Positions 35,694 to 45,746 of a stretch of DNA of 54,303 nt are shown here, one piece after another. The stretch comes from an uncultured Clostridia bacterium (GTDB lineage Bacteria; Bacillota; Clostridia; Lachnospirales; Anaerotignaceae): positions 1-54,303 of the forward strand of contig CALWSR010000019.1 in assembly GCA_944384265.1 (NCBI GenBank), in the 5' to 3' direction. Every line of letters begins with the position of its first letter. The stretch's first letter is position 1. The notes under the pieces are model-generated. The model was not told the DNA's origin and did not search any database. It saw only the letters and a list, made by a program, of their open reading frames with translations. The position numbers and the translations under genes were made by a program.

Positions 35694-37811
35694 ATGTATG
35701 TTATAAAAAAAGATAATACAAAAGAGGATTTTAATGTGCAGAAGGTGGTGGTGGCTGTCAACAAATCTGCTTATCGAGCCCTTGTAAAATTTACAGAAAA
35801 TGATTTGGATTTTATATGCAGATTTGTGGAAAACAAAGCAGCTTCATTGGGCAAAGAAGGCATTGAAATCAGTGAAATGCACAATATTGTAGAAAGCGCA
35901 TTGGAAAAAACAAACCCTGTGGTTGCCAAAAGCTATCGGGATTACCGCAATTATAAACAGGATTTTGTGCAAATGCTGGATGAGGTCTACAAAAAAAGCC
36001 AGTCCATTATGTATATCGGTGACAAAGAAAACAGCAATACAGACAGTGCATTGGTTTCTACAAAACGCAGCTTGATATTCAATCAGTTAAACAAGGAATT
36101 GTATCAAAAATTTTTTATGACAACAGAAGAATTGCAGGCCTGCCGGGACGGCTATATCTATATCCATGATATGTCTGCCAGAAGGGATACCATGAACTGC
36201 TGTTTGTTTGATGTCAAAAACGTGCTGACAGGCGGCTTTGAAATGGGCAATCTTTGGTACAATGAGCCAAAAACATTGAATGTGGCATTTGATGTCATAG
36301 GAGACATTGTATTAAGTGCAGCCAGCCAGCAATACGGCGGCTTTACAGTACCCTCTGTGGATTTATTGCTGGAGCCTTATGCAGAAAAAAGCTATCAAAA
36401 ATTTTATGACAGATACATAGAGCTGGGCCTGACACCGGAAAGAGCAGAAAAAGAAGCTTTGTCCGATGTGCTTGTGGATTTTGAACAGGGCTTTCAGGGC
36501 TGGGAATATAAATTTAATACAGTGGCCTCCAGCCGTGGGGATTATCCTTTTATTACCATGACAATCGGCACAGGAACAGGACGCTTTGCCAAAATGGCAT
36601 CCATTACCATGCTGGAAGTGCGCAGAAAGGGACAAGGCAAAAAAGAATGCAAAAAACCGGTGCTTTTTCCTAAAATTGTATTTTTATATGATGAAAATCT
36701 TCATGGCGTGGGAAAACCCTTGGAGGAGGTTTTTGAAGCAGGCATTCTTTGCTCCAGCAAAACAATGTATCCTGATTGGCTGAGCCTGACAGGAGAAGGC
36801 TATGTTGCAGATATGTACAAAAAATATGGTGAAATCATCAGTCCCATGGGCTGCCGGGCATTTCTTTCTCCTTGGTATGAAAAAGGCGGCATGACCCCTG
36901 CTGACAAAGAGGATAAGCCTGTTTTTATAGGAAGATGGAACATAGGCGTTGTCAGCCTTCATTTGCCCATGATTTATGCCAAAGCAAAACAGGAAAACAA
37001 ATATTTTTATGATGTGCTGGATTATTATTTAAATTTAATACGACAGCTCCACATCAGAACCTATGCATATTTAGGAGAGATGAGAGCCTCCACAAATCCA
37101 TTGGCCTACTGCGAAGGTGGTTTTTATGGCGGACACCTGGGTATACATGATAAAATAAAGCCCATTATGAAAACAGCAACCGCTTCCTTTGGCATCACAG
37201 CATTAAATGAGCTTCAGCAGCTGCATAACGGAAAATCCCTTGTGGAGGACGGACAGTTTGCACTGGATGTGCTGACATATATCAACAAAAAAGTGGATGC
37301 ATTCAAAAAAGAAGACGGCAATTTATATGCCATTTATGCCACTCCTGCCGAAAACCTTTGCGGATTGCAGGTAACACAATTTCGTAAAAAATATGGCATC
37401 ATTGAAAATGTTTCAGACAGAGAATATGTCAGCAATGGCTTTCACTGTCATGTTTCAGAGGATATTTCTCCCATTGAAAAACAAAATTTGGAGCATCGTT
37501 TTTGGAATTTGTCAAACGGCGGTAAAATACAATATGTCAAATATCCCATTGATTATAACCTGGAAGCCATCAAAGGGCTGGTACGCAGAGCCATGAAAAT
37601 GGGATTTTATGAAGGTGTCAATCTTTCTTTGGCTTATTGCGATGATTGCGGCCATCAAGAGCTGGAAATGGATGTTTGCCCAAAATGCGGCAGTAAAAAC
37701 TTGACAAAAATTGACAGAATGAATGGCTATTTATCCTATTCCCGTGTGAAGGGAGATACCAGATTAAACGATGCCAAAATGGCAGAAATTGCAGAAAGGA
37801 AAAGTATGTAA
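35694..37811 (+). CDS. nrdD: Anaerobic ribonucleoside-triphosphate reductase (class III)
   Basis: 705-aa oxygen-sensitive enzyme that reduces NTPs to dNTPs using a glycyl radical. ATP-cone allosteric domain at about 1-95. Core barrel with SARRDTMNCCLFDVKNVL. C-terminal zinc site C649, C652, C662, C665 and the radical motif NGY with Gly678. ATG after AAAGGAGG. Followed after 2 nt by nrdG, its activase, and then dut: together they make and protect the dNTP pool. NrdR box upstream. Confidence 0.97.
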   Translation: MYVIKKDNTKEDFNVQKVVVAVNKSAYRALVKFTENDLDFICRFVENKAASLGKEGIEISEMHNIVESALEKTNPVVAKSYRDYRNYKQDFVQMLDEVYKKSQSIMYIGDKENSNTDSALVSTKRSLIFNQLNKELYQKFFMTTEELQACRDGYIYIHDMSARRDTMNCCLFDVKNVLTGGFEMGNLWYNEPKTLNVAFDVIGDIVLSAASQQYGGFTVPSVDLLLEPYAEKSYQKFYDRYIELGLTPERAEKEALSDVLVDFEQGFQGWEYKFNTVASSRGDYPFITMTIGTGTGRFAKMASITMLEVRRKGQGKKECKKPVLFPKIVFLYDENLHGVGKPLEEVFEAGILCSSKTMYPDWLSLTGEGYVADMYKKYGEIISPMGCRAFLSPWYEKGGMTPADKEDKPVFIGRWNIGVVSLHLPMIYAKAKQENKYFYDVLDYYLNLIRQLHIRTYAYLGEMRASTNPLAYCEGGFYGGHLGIHDKIKPIMKTATASFGITALNELQQLHNGKSLVEDGQFALDVLTYINKKVDAFKKEDGNLYAIYATPAENLCGLQVTQFRKKYGIIENVSDREYVSNGFHCHVSEDISPIEKQNLEHRFWNLSNGGKIQYVKYPIDYNLEAIKGLVRRAMKMGFYEGVNLSLAYCDDCGHQELEMDVCPKCGSKNLTKIDRMNGYLSYSRVKGDTRLNDAKMAEIAERKSM

Positions 37812-37813
37812 CC

Positions 37814-38314
37814 ATGAACTATCACAATATCACAAAAGACGATATGTTAAATGGAGATGGTTTGCGGGTGGTGCTATGGGTGGCAGGCTGCAGCCACGGC
37901 TGCAAAAACTGCCACAATCCCATCACATGGGATGCAAATGGAGGCCTCCCCTTTACAGAAAAGGAGGAGGCGGAAATTTTTGAACAGTTGGAGCATTCTT
38001 ACATTTCCGGCATTACATTAAGCGGCGGGGACCCTTTGTTTCCCCAAAACCGCTCTGCCATTACAGCCCTTGCAAAAAAAATCAAACAAAAATTTCCCCA
38101 AAAAACAATATGGTGTTATACAGGCTATCTGTGGGAGGATGTGAAGGATTTGGAGGTTATGTCCTACATTGACATATTGGTGGACGGCCCTTTTTTGCAG
38201 GAGCAAAAGGATACAAAGCTGCACTGGAAGGGAAGCGCCAATCAAAGAATCATACAGGTTCCCTCTTCTCTTTCTATGAAAAAAATTGTACTTTATAATG
38301 ATGAAAACAGATAA
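37814..38314 (+). CDS. nrdG: NrdD-activating radical SAM protein
   Basis: 166 aa. C26-x3-C30-x2-C33 binds the [4Fe-4S] cluster that cleaves SAM and makes the glycyl radical on NrdD. GLRVVLWVAGCSHGCKNCHNP and GITLSGGDPLFPQN are family signatures. ATG with AAAGG about 12 nt upstream, only 2 nt after the nrdD stop. Cytoplasmic; acts with reduced flavodoxin or ferredoxin. Confidence 0.97.
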   Translation: MNYHNITKDDMLNGDGLRVVLWVAGCSHGCKNCHNPITWDANGGLPFTEKEEAEIFEQLEHSYISGITLSGGDPLFPQNRSAITALAKKIKQKFPQKTIWCYTGYLWEDVKDLEVMSYIDILVDGPFLQEQKDTKLHWKGSANQRIIQVPSSLSMKKIVLYNDENR

Positions 38315-38323
38315 GGAGTTTTT

Positions 38324-38836
38324 ATGAAAAAAATAGCAAAATTTGAAAAGGTCAGCCTCACTCGTTTTGTTCAGGACTGGCAAAAAGCTTTTCCCAAAAC
38401 AGACCCTTCAGAGGCAGAAAGCATTTATCACTCTGTTTTGCTGCCGGCCCGTGCCACAAAAGGCTCGGCAGGATATGATTTTTTTGCTCCCATCTCCTTT
38501 GCACTGGCACCGGGAGAAACCATTGCATTTCCCACAGCAATCTGTGTCAAAATAGACCATGGCTGGGTGTTGAAATGCTATCCCCGCAGCGGTCTGGGAT
38601 TTCGGTATCGTCTGCAATTAAATAATACAGTGGGCATCATAGACAGTGACTATTATTTTTCTGAAAATGAAGGGCATATTTTTGTAAAATTGACAAATGC
38701 TACCAATGAAAACAAAACAGTAGAAATACCAAAAAACACCGGATTTATGCAGGGGATTTTTGTAGAATACGGCATTACAATAGATGATAACGCAACACAA
38801 ATACGCAACGGCGGCTTTGGCAGCACCACAATATAA
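38324..38836 (+). CDS. dut: dUTP diphosphatase
   Basis: 170-aa trimeric dUTPase that hydrolyses dUTP to dUMP, keeping uracil out of DNA. Five motifs in order: RATKGSAGYDFFAP, PRSGLGF, NNTVGIIDSDYYF, a short motif 4, and NGGFGSTTI at the end. Motif 5 lacks the usual Arg before GG (N instead). An N-terminal extension of about 40 residues precedes motif 1. ATG after AAGGAG, 9 nt past nrdG, so it shares the nrd operon. Confidence 0.92.
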   Translation: MKKIAKFEKVSLTRFVQDWQKAFPKTDPSEAESIYHSVLLPARATKGSAGYDFFAPISFALAPGETIAFPTAICVKIDHGWVLKCYPRSGLGFRYRLQLNNTVGIIDSDYYFSENEGHIFVKLTNATNENKTVEIPKNTGFMQGIFVEYGITIDDNATQIRNGGFGSTTI

Positions 38837-38867
38837 TGTTTTTTTCCATTTAAAGAGGTGATGCAAT

Positions 38868-39611
38868 GTGGTGGAATGCTTTACATTTGGTATCAACAAC
38901 TGTTATATACTTCATGGTGAAAAATATGCCATACTCATTGATACCTGCCCTCAGCAATACAGCAATGCCCTTTTGAATGTCATCAAAAACAAAAACATAT
39001 CATTGCTTTTATTGACCCATGGCCACACAGACCACATTGGCTGTGCCGGCTACATTGCCAAAAGACTTTCTATTCCCATTGCTATGGCACAGGAGGACCA
39101 TATATTGATTGAAAGGCCCAATGCCCGCCCTCTTTTTGCCAGCACGCCATTGGGCTTTCTCATTTGCCAGGGTATAAAAAAACAAAAAACGGTTCCCTTT
39201 TTTCAGCCGGATATTTTTTTAACCCATGGACAGCGTTTGGAGGAATTTGGCATACAAGGCAGAATTTTTGCACTTCCCGGACATACGGCAGGCTCTGTGG
39301 GTGTTTGGACTGCCAGAAAAGAATTTTTTGTGGGCGATGCCATGATGCACATTGGCTTTTCTCTAAAGCCAAGATTATATGAAAATAAATCCAACATGGA
39401 ACAGAGCTTTCGCAACATTTGGCAAAGCGATGCCACAGCCATTTACATGGGCCATGGCACACCTGTTTTCAGACAGGCCAGACCCATTTTTAAACCAAAT
39501 ATCGTAACAATTAAAAATACCACTTATTTAGACTGCTGCAAGGATATGCAGTCCATTACAAAAAAAATAAAGCATACAAAAGAGGAGGCACATTGTGAGT
39601 CGACTAAATGA
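38868..39611 (+). CDS. MBL-fold metallohydrolase
   Basis: 247-aa metallo-beta-lactamase-fold protein with THGHTDHIG (about 47-55), LPGHTAGSVGVWT and FFVGDAMMH as metal ligands. An Arg/Ala-rich stretch (IERPNARPLFASTPLGFLIC) between the first two motifs resembles the insertion seen in broad-substrate MBL hydrolases. The start is GTG after GAGGTG; two ATGs upstream of it are in other frames. It overlaps the next gene by 17 nt and follows dut, so it is likely the fourth gene of the nrd operon. Substrate unknown. Confidence 0.88.
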   Translation: MVECFTFGINNCYILHGEKYAILIDTCPQQYSNALLNVIKNKNISLLLLTHGHTDHIGCAGYIAKRLSIPIAMAQEDHILIERPNARPLFASTPLGFLICQGIKKQKTVPFFQPDIFLTHGQRLEEFGIQGRIFALPGHTAGSVGVWTARKEFFVGDAMMHIGFSLKPRLYENKSNMEQSFRNIWQSDATAIYMGHGTPVFRQARPIFKPNIVTIKNTTYLDCCKDMQSITKKIKHTKEEAHCESTK

Positions 39612-40149
39612 TTTTATTTCTATTTTATCCGGTAAATTCAACAATTCCAAACAGTTTAAGGCATTGCAGAAAAAAGGGGAAATAGACTTCCCCTTTGCAG
39701 AGCATATCAACACAGTATGCAATCATAAAATTAAAAATTTGCCTGAAAATTTTAAAGGCGTATTTGTTTTGGAGGAAAGCTATTATACCTCAAAGGGCAA
39801 AACAAATGCTTCTCCTCATTTATTTTTGTTTACAGAAGAAAAGGATGCCATCAAGCTGACCTCTTATGAAATTCCACAAGGGTATAACAAGCTTACATTT
39901 ACATATGACCAATTAGAGCCCATAGAATATGATGCCCTAAAAATATCCTCAAAATTTACCCCTGCCATATATACTGAAAAACAGGACAATGTTTGGGAGG
40001 GCGGCAGTGTCAGTATGTTTTCTCCCACACTGAAATTTACATTGTTTGAACGATTTTCAAAGGATGTGCTGGAGGTTTCCGAATCATTGGAGGCAAACGG
40101 CAAAAAAACATTTGGCTTTGACCAGCCTATTTTATATACCAGAAGATAA
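39595..40149 (+). CDS. 184-aa protein, unknown, CpcT/CpeT-like pattern
   Basis: Cytoplasmic protein with no signal peptide. Start GTG 6 nt after AGGAGG, inside the end of the MBL gene. The opening ISILSGKFNNSKQF followed later by VFVLEESYY recalls the beta-barrel CpcT/CpeT family (GxFxN...xEExYY), known from phycobilin attachment in cyanobacteria and, with no known role, from other bacteria. That link is a visual pattern only. Its place at the end of the nrd-dut-MBL operon, with translational overlap, suggests it acts with the MBL hydrolase. Confidence 0.6.
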   Translation: MSRLNDFISILSGKFNNSKQFKALQKKGEIDFPFAEHINTVCNHKIKNLPENFKGVFVLEESYYTSKGKTNASPHLFLFTEEKDAIKLTSYEIPQGYNKLTFTYDQLEPIEYDALKISSKFTPAIYTEKQDNVWEGGSVSMFSPTLKFTLFERFSKDVLEVSESLEANGKKTFGFDQPILYTRR

Positions 40150-40165
40150 AAAAGCTTTATGACAT

Positions 40166-40204
40166 AAAACCAAAGCCACCCCATAAACCGGTGGCTTTGG
40201 TTTT
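40166..40204. terminator. Bidirectional terminator of nrd operon and MATE gene
   Basis: AAAACCAAAGCCACC/GGTGGCTTTGGTTTT with a 9-nt loop, between convergent genes ending at 40149 (+) and 40290 (-). Confidence 0.9.
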
Positions 40205-40289
40205 GAAAGCTTCCCTATGCTCTGCTTTTGAAACATTTCCTTCACTGCTTTTTTATGATAGTATGAAAAACTGCCATTTTTTTGTATTT

Positions 40290-41648
40290 TTAGGATATGG
40301 CCGCTTTTTGAGCAGCCTGCTCCATTTTTCTTTTCCATTTTCCGGAGCGAAACCGTATGACAAACAATATGCCTCTCATACACTCATCTATTGTCATGGC
40401 AATCCAAATTCCTATCAGTCCCATGCCTAAATGAATGCCAAAATAATATCCTACCAAAACAGCAATCAACCACATAAATATAATGCCAACTGTAACAGGA
40501 AACAACACATCCCCTACGGCCACAAGACATTTTGTCAAAACAATATTAGCCGTTCTGCCGATTTCTAAAAAGAATTCTATAAACAATATTTTCTTTCCCA
40601 ATAAAATGATTTCTTTGTCCTCTGTAAATATGCCAAATATGGCTTCTGCATTAAAATACAATATTGCTGTCAAGCCCAGTGCAATAAACATGGAACAGCC
40701 CAATGTGGTCCATACCCTTTTTTTTACCTTTTCCAAATCCCCTGCACCAATCAAATAGCTGACCATAATCTGTGTTGCCTGTGAAAGCGCAATGGAATAT
40801 ACATAAGCAATGTTTGCCAGCATACTGCAATACACCTTTGTGGCAATGACAGCCGTTCCAAAAAGATTGATAAATTTTAAAATATATACCTGTGACAAAT
40901 GATAGGACAGCTCCTCCCCTCCGGAAGGCACTGCAATATGAAGCAGGTTTTTTAATGTCTGTGTTGGAAAAGGCTTTAATGTTTTCCATGACAATGTAAT
41001 ATTGATATGCTTGCAAAACAGTCTATAAATGATAATCAGTCCTATAAGCTTACTGATGTTGGTAGAAATGGCAGCACCCATAATGCCAAGCTTTGGCATA
41101 CCAAACAAACCATTGATTAAAACAGCATTTCCTCCAATATTGATGATATTCATAGCAGCAGAAACATACATCACCTGCTTCATAAATCCAAAGCTCCTCA
41201 ATATGGCAGCAAAAGTCATATAAATGCCCTGTACTATGACAAAAAGTCCCACAATGGTTAAATAGCTGCCTGCCTCCTTTAATATATCCTCCGGTATTTT
41301 CATCCACATAAATATGGCTTTATGTCCTATACAAATCAATGCTGAAGCAAAAATGCTGAAGCATAAAATGACAAACAAAGATACCATGCAGGTTTGTGCA
41401 ATTTTTATTTTATTTTCGGCCCCCAGATATTGAGAAATCAATATTGTGCTGGCAACACTGGTTACACTCAGCACAATAATGACAATGTTCATAATTTGAT
41501 TGCCGTTTCCAATTGCCGCAACAGAGCCTTGTGAATATTGGCTAATCATAATTTGGTCCACATTTCCCACCAAAAGCTGCAAGAGCAATTCAATAAATAT
41601 TGGTATTGACATTTTAAAAACGGTTTTTGTAGCATCTTGCTGTACCAT
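40290..41648 (-). CDS. MATE family efflux transporter
   Basis: 452-aa transporter with twelve helices. FIELLLQLLVGNVDQIMISQYSQGSVAAIGNGNQIM (start region; conserved NVDQ) and the second half similarly placed. It is only distantly like the other MATE gene in the window. ATG after GGAGGA at 7 nt. The C-terminus is basic (RFRSGKWKRKMEQAAQKA). No operator-like palindrome was found upstream; instead a dispersed repeat copy lies there. Confidence 0.92.
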   Translation of the reverse strand: MVQQDATKTVFKMSIPIFIELLLQLLVGNVDQIMISQYSQGSVAAIGNGNQIMNIVIIVLSVTSVASTILISQYLGAENKIKIAQTCMVSLFVILCFSIFASALICIGHKAIFMWMKIPEDILKEAGSYLTIVGLFVIVQGIYMTFAAILRSFGFMKQVMYVSAAMNIINIGGNAVLINGLFGMPKLGIMGAAISTNISKLIGLIIIYRLFCKHINITLSWKTLKPFPTQTLKNLLHIAVPSGGEELSYHLSQVYILKFINLFGTAVIATKVYCSMLANIAYVYSIALSQATQIMVSYLIGAGDLEKVKKRVWTTLGCSMFIALGLTAILYFNAEAIFGIFTEDKEIILLGKKILFIEFFLEIGRTANIVLTKCLVAVGDVLFPVTVGIIFMWLIAVLVGYYFGIHLGMGLIGIWIAMTIDECMRGILFVIRFRSGKWKRKMEQAAQKAAIS

Positions 41649-42213
41649 GTCCCATTCCTCCCCATTTATGTTATGATTTTGTTACTTCAGAATGCTATAA
41701 AGCACTGCTTCTGCCCTCAAATCCAGTTCTCTGCTTTTCTCCCCTTCCACAGCCTGTCAAAAGAGCCTTTGCAGAGAACTGCTGCAATGCTCCAATCTTT
41801 TTGTTTGCTTTTTTTTTAAAAAGCAGCGTCCATCTCTTTGCTACATTTTTAAAATTCACATTTTCAATGCCATATCATTTTTCATATTAACGTAACATAT
41901 GCTATTTTATAATGAAAAGTCAAAATAATATATCAATTGGAGTACCCTATTTTACACCATTTCCATTGATATCACAAAATGTGCAAAAAAACCCTTCCCA
42001 TTTTCTTTTTTTGCCCTTTTCTATTTCTTTTTTATTTCACCAATTCTATTTTATACCGGCTTTTGGAGTACATTTTTTTCCAACGGCTATCATTATATGG
42101 CTGTTTTTTCTTTTTTGCAATGAAAAAAATCATAAAAAATTGCCGAAAAACAGCTGCTGTTTTCAACTGTTTTTCAGCAATTACTCCATGAAAACCCATT
42201 TTCAAAAGCATTG
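41649..42213. other. Intergenic stretch with repeat copy B, no gene
   Basis: 565 nt. Repeat copy B spans about 41722-41935. An imperfect stem (TTGCCGAAAAACAG/CTGTTTTTCAGCAA, about 42142-42183) may terminate nth transcripts from the minus strand. The plus-strand open frame 41912-42223 has no ribosome binding site and ends inside nth. Confidence 0.4.
41722..41935 (+). repeat. Dispersed intergenic repeat, copy B
   Basis: CCAGTTCTCTGCTTTTCT near the left, and ATGCCATATCATTTTTCATA followed by TTAA near the right, matching copies C and D in order. The middle part is diverged and carries an A/T-rich insert. Confidence 0.6.
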
Positions 42214-42855
42214 TTATTTTTGATAAAGCTTTTTTCCTCCATCACAATAAGGATATAAAAAACAATTTTGACACTGGGGCCTTCTGGCAATGCAGACCTT
42301 TCTGCCATGGGCAATGACCTGTGTGTTAAAGCTAATCCAGTGGTCCTTTGGCAATATTTTCATTAAATCAAATTCAATTTTAACAGGGTCCTGATTTTTT
42401 GTCAGCCCCAACAAATTGGACACTCTTTTTACATGGGTATCCACCACAACGCTGGGTATGCCAAAAATATTTCCTCTAATAACATTTGCTGTTTTTCTGC
42501 CCACGCCTGCCAATGACGTCAGCTTTTCAATATCACTCGGCACAACGCCGTCATATTCCGAAAGCAATTTTTGACAGCAGGCAATGATGTTTTTTGCCTT
42601 ATTATGATAAAATCCCGTAGAATGGATATCCTTTTCCAATTCCTGTTGCTTTGCCTGTGCAAAATCCTTTACAGACTGATATTTTTGAAACAAATCCTTT
42701 GTTACCATATTCACTCTGTCATCGGTGCATTGTGCGCTTAATATGGTGGCAATCAACAGCTGCCACGCCGTTTCATGGTGCAAATAGCACTTTGCCGGTC
42801 CATAATGCTCATCCAAAAGTGCCAGTATCCCCTCTAGCTTTTGCTTTTGATTCAT
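42214..42855 (-). CDS. nth: Endonuclease III
   Basis: 213-aa DNA glycosylase/AP lyase that removes oxidised pyrimidines. Helix-hairpin-helix LTSLAGVGRKTANVIRGN, with the catalytic Lys in it; catalytic Asp in VVVDTHVKRVSNLLGL; C-terminal [4Fe-4S] cysteines C-x6-C-x2-C-x5-C (CIARRPQCQNCFLYPYC). ATG after AAAGGAGG. Confidence 0.97.
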   Translation of the reverse strand: MNQKQKLEGILALLDEHYGPAKCYLHHETAWQLLIATILSAQCTDDRVNMVTKDLFQKYQSVKDFAQAKQQELEKDIHSTGFYHNKAKNIIACCQKLLSEYDGVVPSDIEKLTSLAGVGRKTANVIRGNIFGIPSVVVDTHVKRVSNLLGLTKNQDPVKIEFDLMKILPKDHWISFNTQVIAHGRKVCIARRPQCQNCFLYPYCDGGKKLYQK

Positions 42856-42879
42856 ACTTTTCCTCCTTTATTTATGATA

Positions 42880-43045
42880 AAATGCTGCTGCTTTGCTATG
42901 AAAAGCCAAAATCAGTCCTTGGCATTTCTCTTCTCTGCACAGACTGGAAAATGCCCTTTCCTTTTTTTAAAGAAAACAACAGCAATCCTTTTCTTCTATT
43001 TTGAAACAATGCCATATCATTTTTCCCATCAAGCACATACTATGA
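42880..43045 (+). repeat. Dispersed intergenic repeat, copy C
   Basis: Contains AAAATCAGTCCTTGGCATTT, AAAGAAAACAACAGCAAT, TTCTATTTTGAAACAATGCC and ATATCATTTTTC, in the same order as copies A, B and D. It fills most of the gap between nth and the radical SAM gene. Confidence 0.65.
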
Positions 43046-44776
43046 TAACAAATAATAGCTGTAATTTCCTGTTACACTATCCTTCTTTTCATAGTCAAAC
43101 AATATGACTGTTTTCTTTTTTGTCATTTTTCTTTCCTTTGCCCAGCCATACACATCATAATCAAAAAAGCCAATATAACAGCTTTTTGAAAGCTGTTTTG
43201 CACTGACCTCTGCCAGGGGCGGGGCCTTTTGTGCAAGCAATGGCCTGTTATGAAAATACTCCCATTTTTTTTGTTTTTGTTCTTTTGTTTCAAAAAGCCA
43301 TTGCGGCAGTGTTTTCACATTGTCATTTAAAAAAATATCAAATTTTAAAATATCTTTTAAAATCTGCTGATGCTTTGTTGTGCAGCTTGTCTGCGATACA
43401 AAATCATAAAATATGGTATAAAGCTCCATTTTGTTATGCTGCAGCATATGATGGTTTTTCAAAACCCAATTTTCTGCCAAGGCCTCATAAAAAGCAAAGG
43501 GCGTTTGAAAGCATTTTATGGCATAGGCAATGCTGTGCAGTGCTTTTTGGCTGTTATAGTAAATTTCCACCATATGTTCTATTTGCTTTAAACGGCAAAT
43601 TTCACCATAGGAAAGCACATTGGTATAAAGCACCTCATATGCGGCCTGTTCTCTATACACAATACCGTATTTTTTGGCATCTCTGCGCAATCCTGAGCCT
43701 TTTAAAAGCTTCAAAAATCCCAGCTGAAGCTGTTCCGGCTCCAAAGCATACACATCATTAAAGGAATTGGCAAAGGAGGTATAATCCTCATGGGGCAGTC
43801 CTGCAATCAAATCCAAATGCTGGTGGATATTTCCATATTGTTTTATTTTTTTTACAACACTTTGCAGCTTTTCAAAGCTTATGTTTCTTTGTATGGCTTT
43901 TATGGTACTGACATTGGTGGACTGCACGCCAATTTCAAATTGAAAAAGTCCCTTTCTCGCTTTTTTTAACAAATCCAGACTTGCTTCATCCAATATATCT
44001 GCTGTAATCTCCATGTGAAAATTTGTAACGCCGTTGTCATGCTCTATCAAGTAACGCCAGATATGTCTGGCATGGGAAGGATTTGCATTAAATGTTCTGT
44101 CCACAAATTTTACCTGAGGCACATTGTTGTCCAAAAAAAACTGCAAATCTCTTTCCACTCTTTTGGCAGAAAGAAAACGCACTCCCTTTTCTATGGAGGA
44201 TAAACAATATTGACAGCTGTAAGGACAGCCTCTTTGGGTTTCATAATATACAATTCTATGTTCAAACCCCTCCATGCTGTCATAAACAAAGGGCAAATCG
44301 TCTAAACAAATGGGCGCTCTGTCTGGATTTTCATAGATTTTGCCGTATTTTCGATAGGTAATGCCTGCTATATTTTCCAACACCAAATTTTTGCAAACCA
44401 TTGCCTTTGCCAGCTCATAAAATGTTGCTTCCCCTTCTCCTCTTATGACAATATCAGCGGAAATATTTTCCAGAGTATCCACTGCATCATAGGATACCTC
44501 CGGCCCTCCCAGTATCACCAAAACATTAGGCAGTATTTTTTTTAAATTTTCCACAATGTCTGTTATTTGCCTTATATTCCAAATATAGCAGGAAAAACAA
44601 ACCACATCCGGTGCTTTTTCATAAATCTGCTGCAATATAAAATCTTGTTGATGATTGATGGTATATTCCTCTATGAAAATATGCTCCTGCAGCTCTTTGG
44701 CATATGCTTTTAAACAATGCAGTGCCAATGCCGAATGAATGTATTTTGCATTTAATGCTGTCAGCAATAATTTCAT
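43040..44776 (-). CDS. B12-binding-domain radical SAM protein (DUF4080)
   Basis: 578 aa. An N-terminal cobalamin-binding-like Rossmann domain (about 1-130, VLVILGGPEVSYDAVDTLEN), radical SAM cluster motif RGCPYSCQYCLSS at about residues 183-195, SAM barrel to about 430, and a C-terminal DUF4080 region ending in a Tyr-rich tail. Family members are common in clostridia; their substrate is unknown, but methylation or other radical chemistry is expected. The DxHxxGxxH cobalamin motif is not visible, so B12 may not be bound through the usual histidine. ATG after GAGG. Confidence 0.9.
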   Translation of the reverse strand: MKLLLTALNAKYIHSALALHCLKAYAKELQEHIFIEEYTINHQQDFILQQIYEKAPDVVCFSCYIWNIRQITDIVENLKKILPNVLVILGGPEVSYDAVDTLENISADIVIRGEGEATFYELAKAMVCKNLVLENIAGITYRKYGKIYENPDRAPICLDDLPFVYDSMEGFEHRIVYYETQRGCPYSCQYCLSSIEKGVRFLSAKRVERDLQFFLDNNVPQVKFVDRTFNANPSHARHIWRYLIEHDNGVTNFHMEITADILDEASLDLLKKARKGLFQFEIGVQSTNVSTIKAIQRNISFEKLQSVVKKIKQYGNIHQHLDLIAGLPHEDYTSFANSFNDVYALEPEQLQLGFLKLLKGSGLRRDAKKYGIVYREQAAYEVLYTNVLSYGEICRLKQIEHMVEIYYNSQKALHSIAYAIKCFQTPFAFYEALAENWVLKNHHMLQHNKMELYTIFYDFVSQTSCTTKHQQILKDILKFDIFLNDNVKTLPQWLFETKEQKQKKWEYFHNRPLLAQKAPPLAEVSAKQLSKSCYIGFFDYDVYGWAKERKMTKKKTVILFDYEKKDSVTGNYSYYLLS

Positions 44777-45746
44777 AAACCTTCTTCCTCTCTTTTTTTG
44801 ACAAAGACAGTGTGATTATACCATGAAACCATACAAAAGGGCAATAAAACATATCTGTTTGTACACCATTTCATTCTTTTTGACATCACAAAGGACTGTC
44901 GCTGACAGAAATCTACTCTCTCCGGTTTGTGGCATAAATATCTCTAAAAAAGGGATTTGTGCTTTTGGTAAAGCACCACCTGTTCATTGTTGTTTTGTCT
45001 GCGTTACAATTTTGATACAGCTTCTGTTTTCCTCATTTTTATTTTTTCCTTTTATAAAAACATAGCAAAGCCTGTATATCATTTTAAACAATCCGCATCC
45101 TTGCTGCCTTTGGACATATTGCCGCTTCTTTTTGCTGTTCAGCTATGGTAGAGCAAAAAGAAACCATGTTTTTGCAGCATCCAATTTCATCCACTTCCTT
45201 TTGGGTCTGCTCTTTGGCAAGCTGTGGGATAACTGCAGCAGACAATCTGCCTCTTTTCAAAAATGTGCTGCTGCCAAGGATATGAGAAAACATCCCCTTC
45301 CTGTTTCTGGGCGAGAAACACAAAATTACATTGAAGCTTTTATAAAAGCAGTGATGAAAATACTTTTTGACAAATCAGCGTCCATTTTGTAAAATGGAAA
45401 GAGTCTGAAGAAATGACAGGCCATGCAAAATCCATTGCAGTGCTTTCACAAAATGCCATCTCATTTCTTTACAAAAAAATTTCACAGCAAAAATTAATTT
45501 TTATAAGAATAAACTATTTTTCATTCAGTACAATGTTATTGCTGTAAAATAATAATTGTCTTACAAAACAGTCCAAATTTTTATACAAAAAAAATAAAAA
45601 TAGATAAAATTTATGAAAATTATATTTTTTACATCTATTTTTTAGTTTATTTTTATATATTGTTATAATCATAAAAATTATTTTTTATTTACATTGCAAA
45701 CCATGAATCATTATTTCATCTATTTTAACATAATTTTTATACAATA
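44777..45746. other. 1-kb gene-free AT-rich stretch
   Basis: Between divergent genes. It must hold the radical SAM promoter (minus) at the left. I see no gene with a ribosome binding site, no tRNA and no strong hairpin. Near 45444-45480 a short string (AAATGCCATCTCATTTCTTT) resembles the core of the dispersed repeat family. 45480-45740 is extremely AT-rich. Confidence 0.45.

Noticed and set aside
39595..40149. Calling the 184-aa protein a phycobilin lyase (CpcT)
   Set aside because: Only a loose pattern is shared, and a chromophore lyase makes no sense in this anaerobe; kept as unknown.
44823..45392. Short open frames in the 1-kb gap before the dCache receptor
   Set aside because: No ribosome binding sites, frames on both strands overlap each other, and the protein sequences look random.
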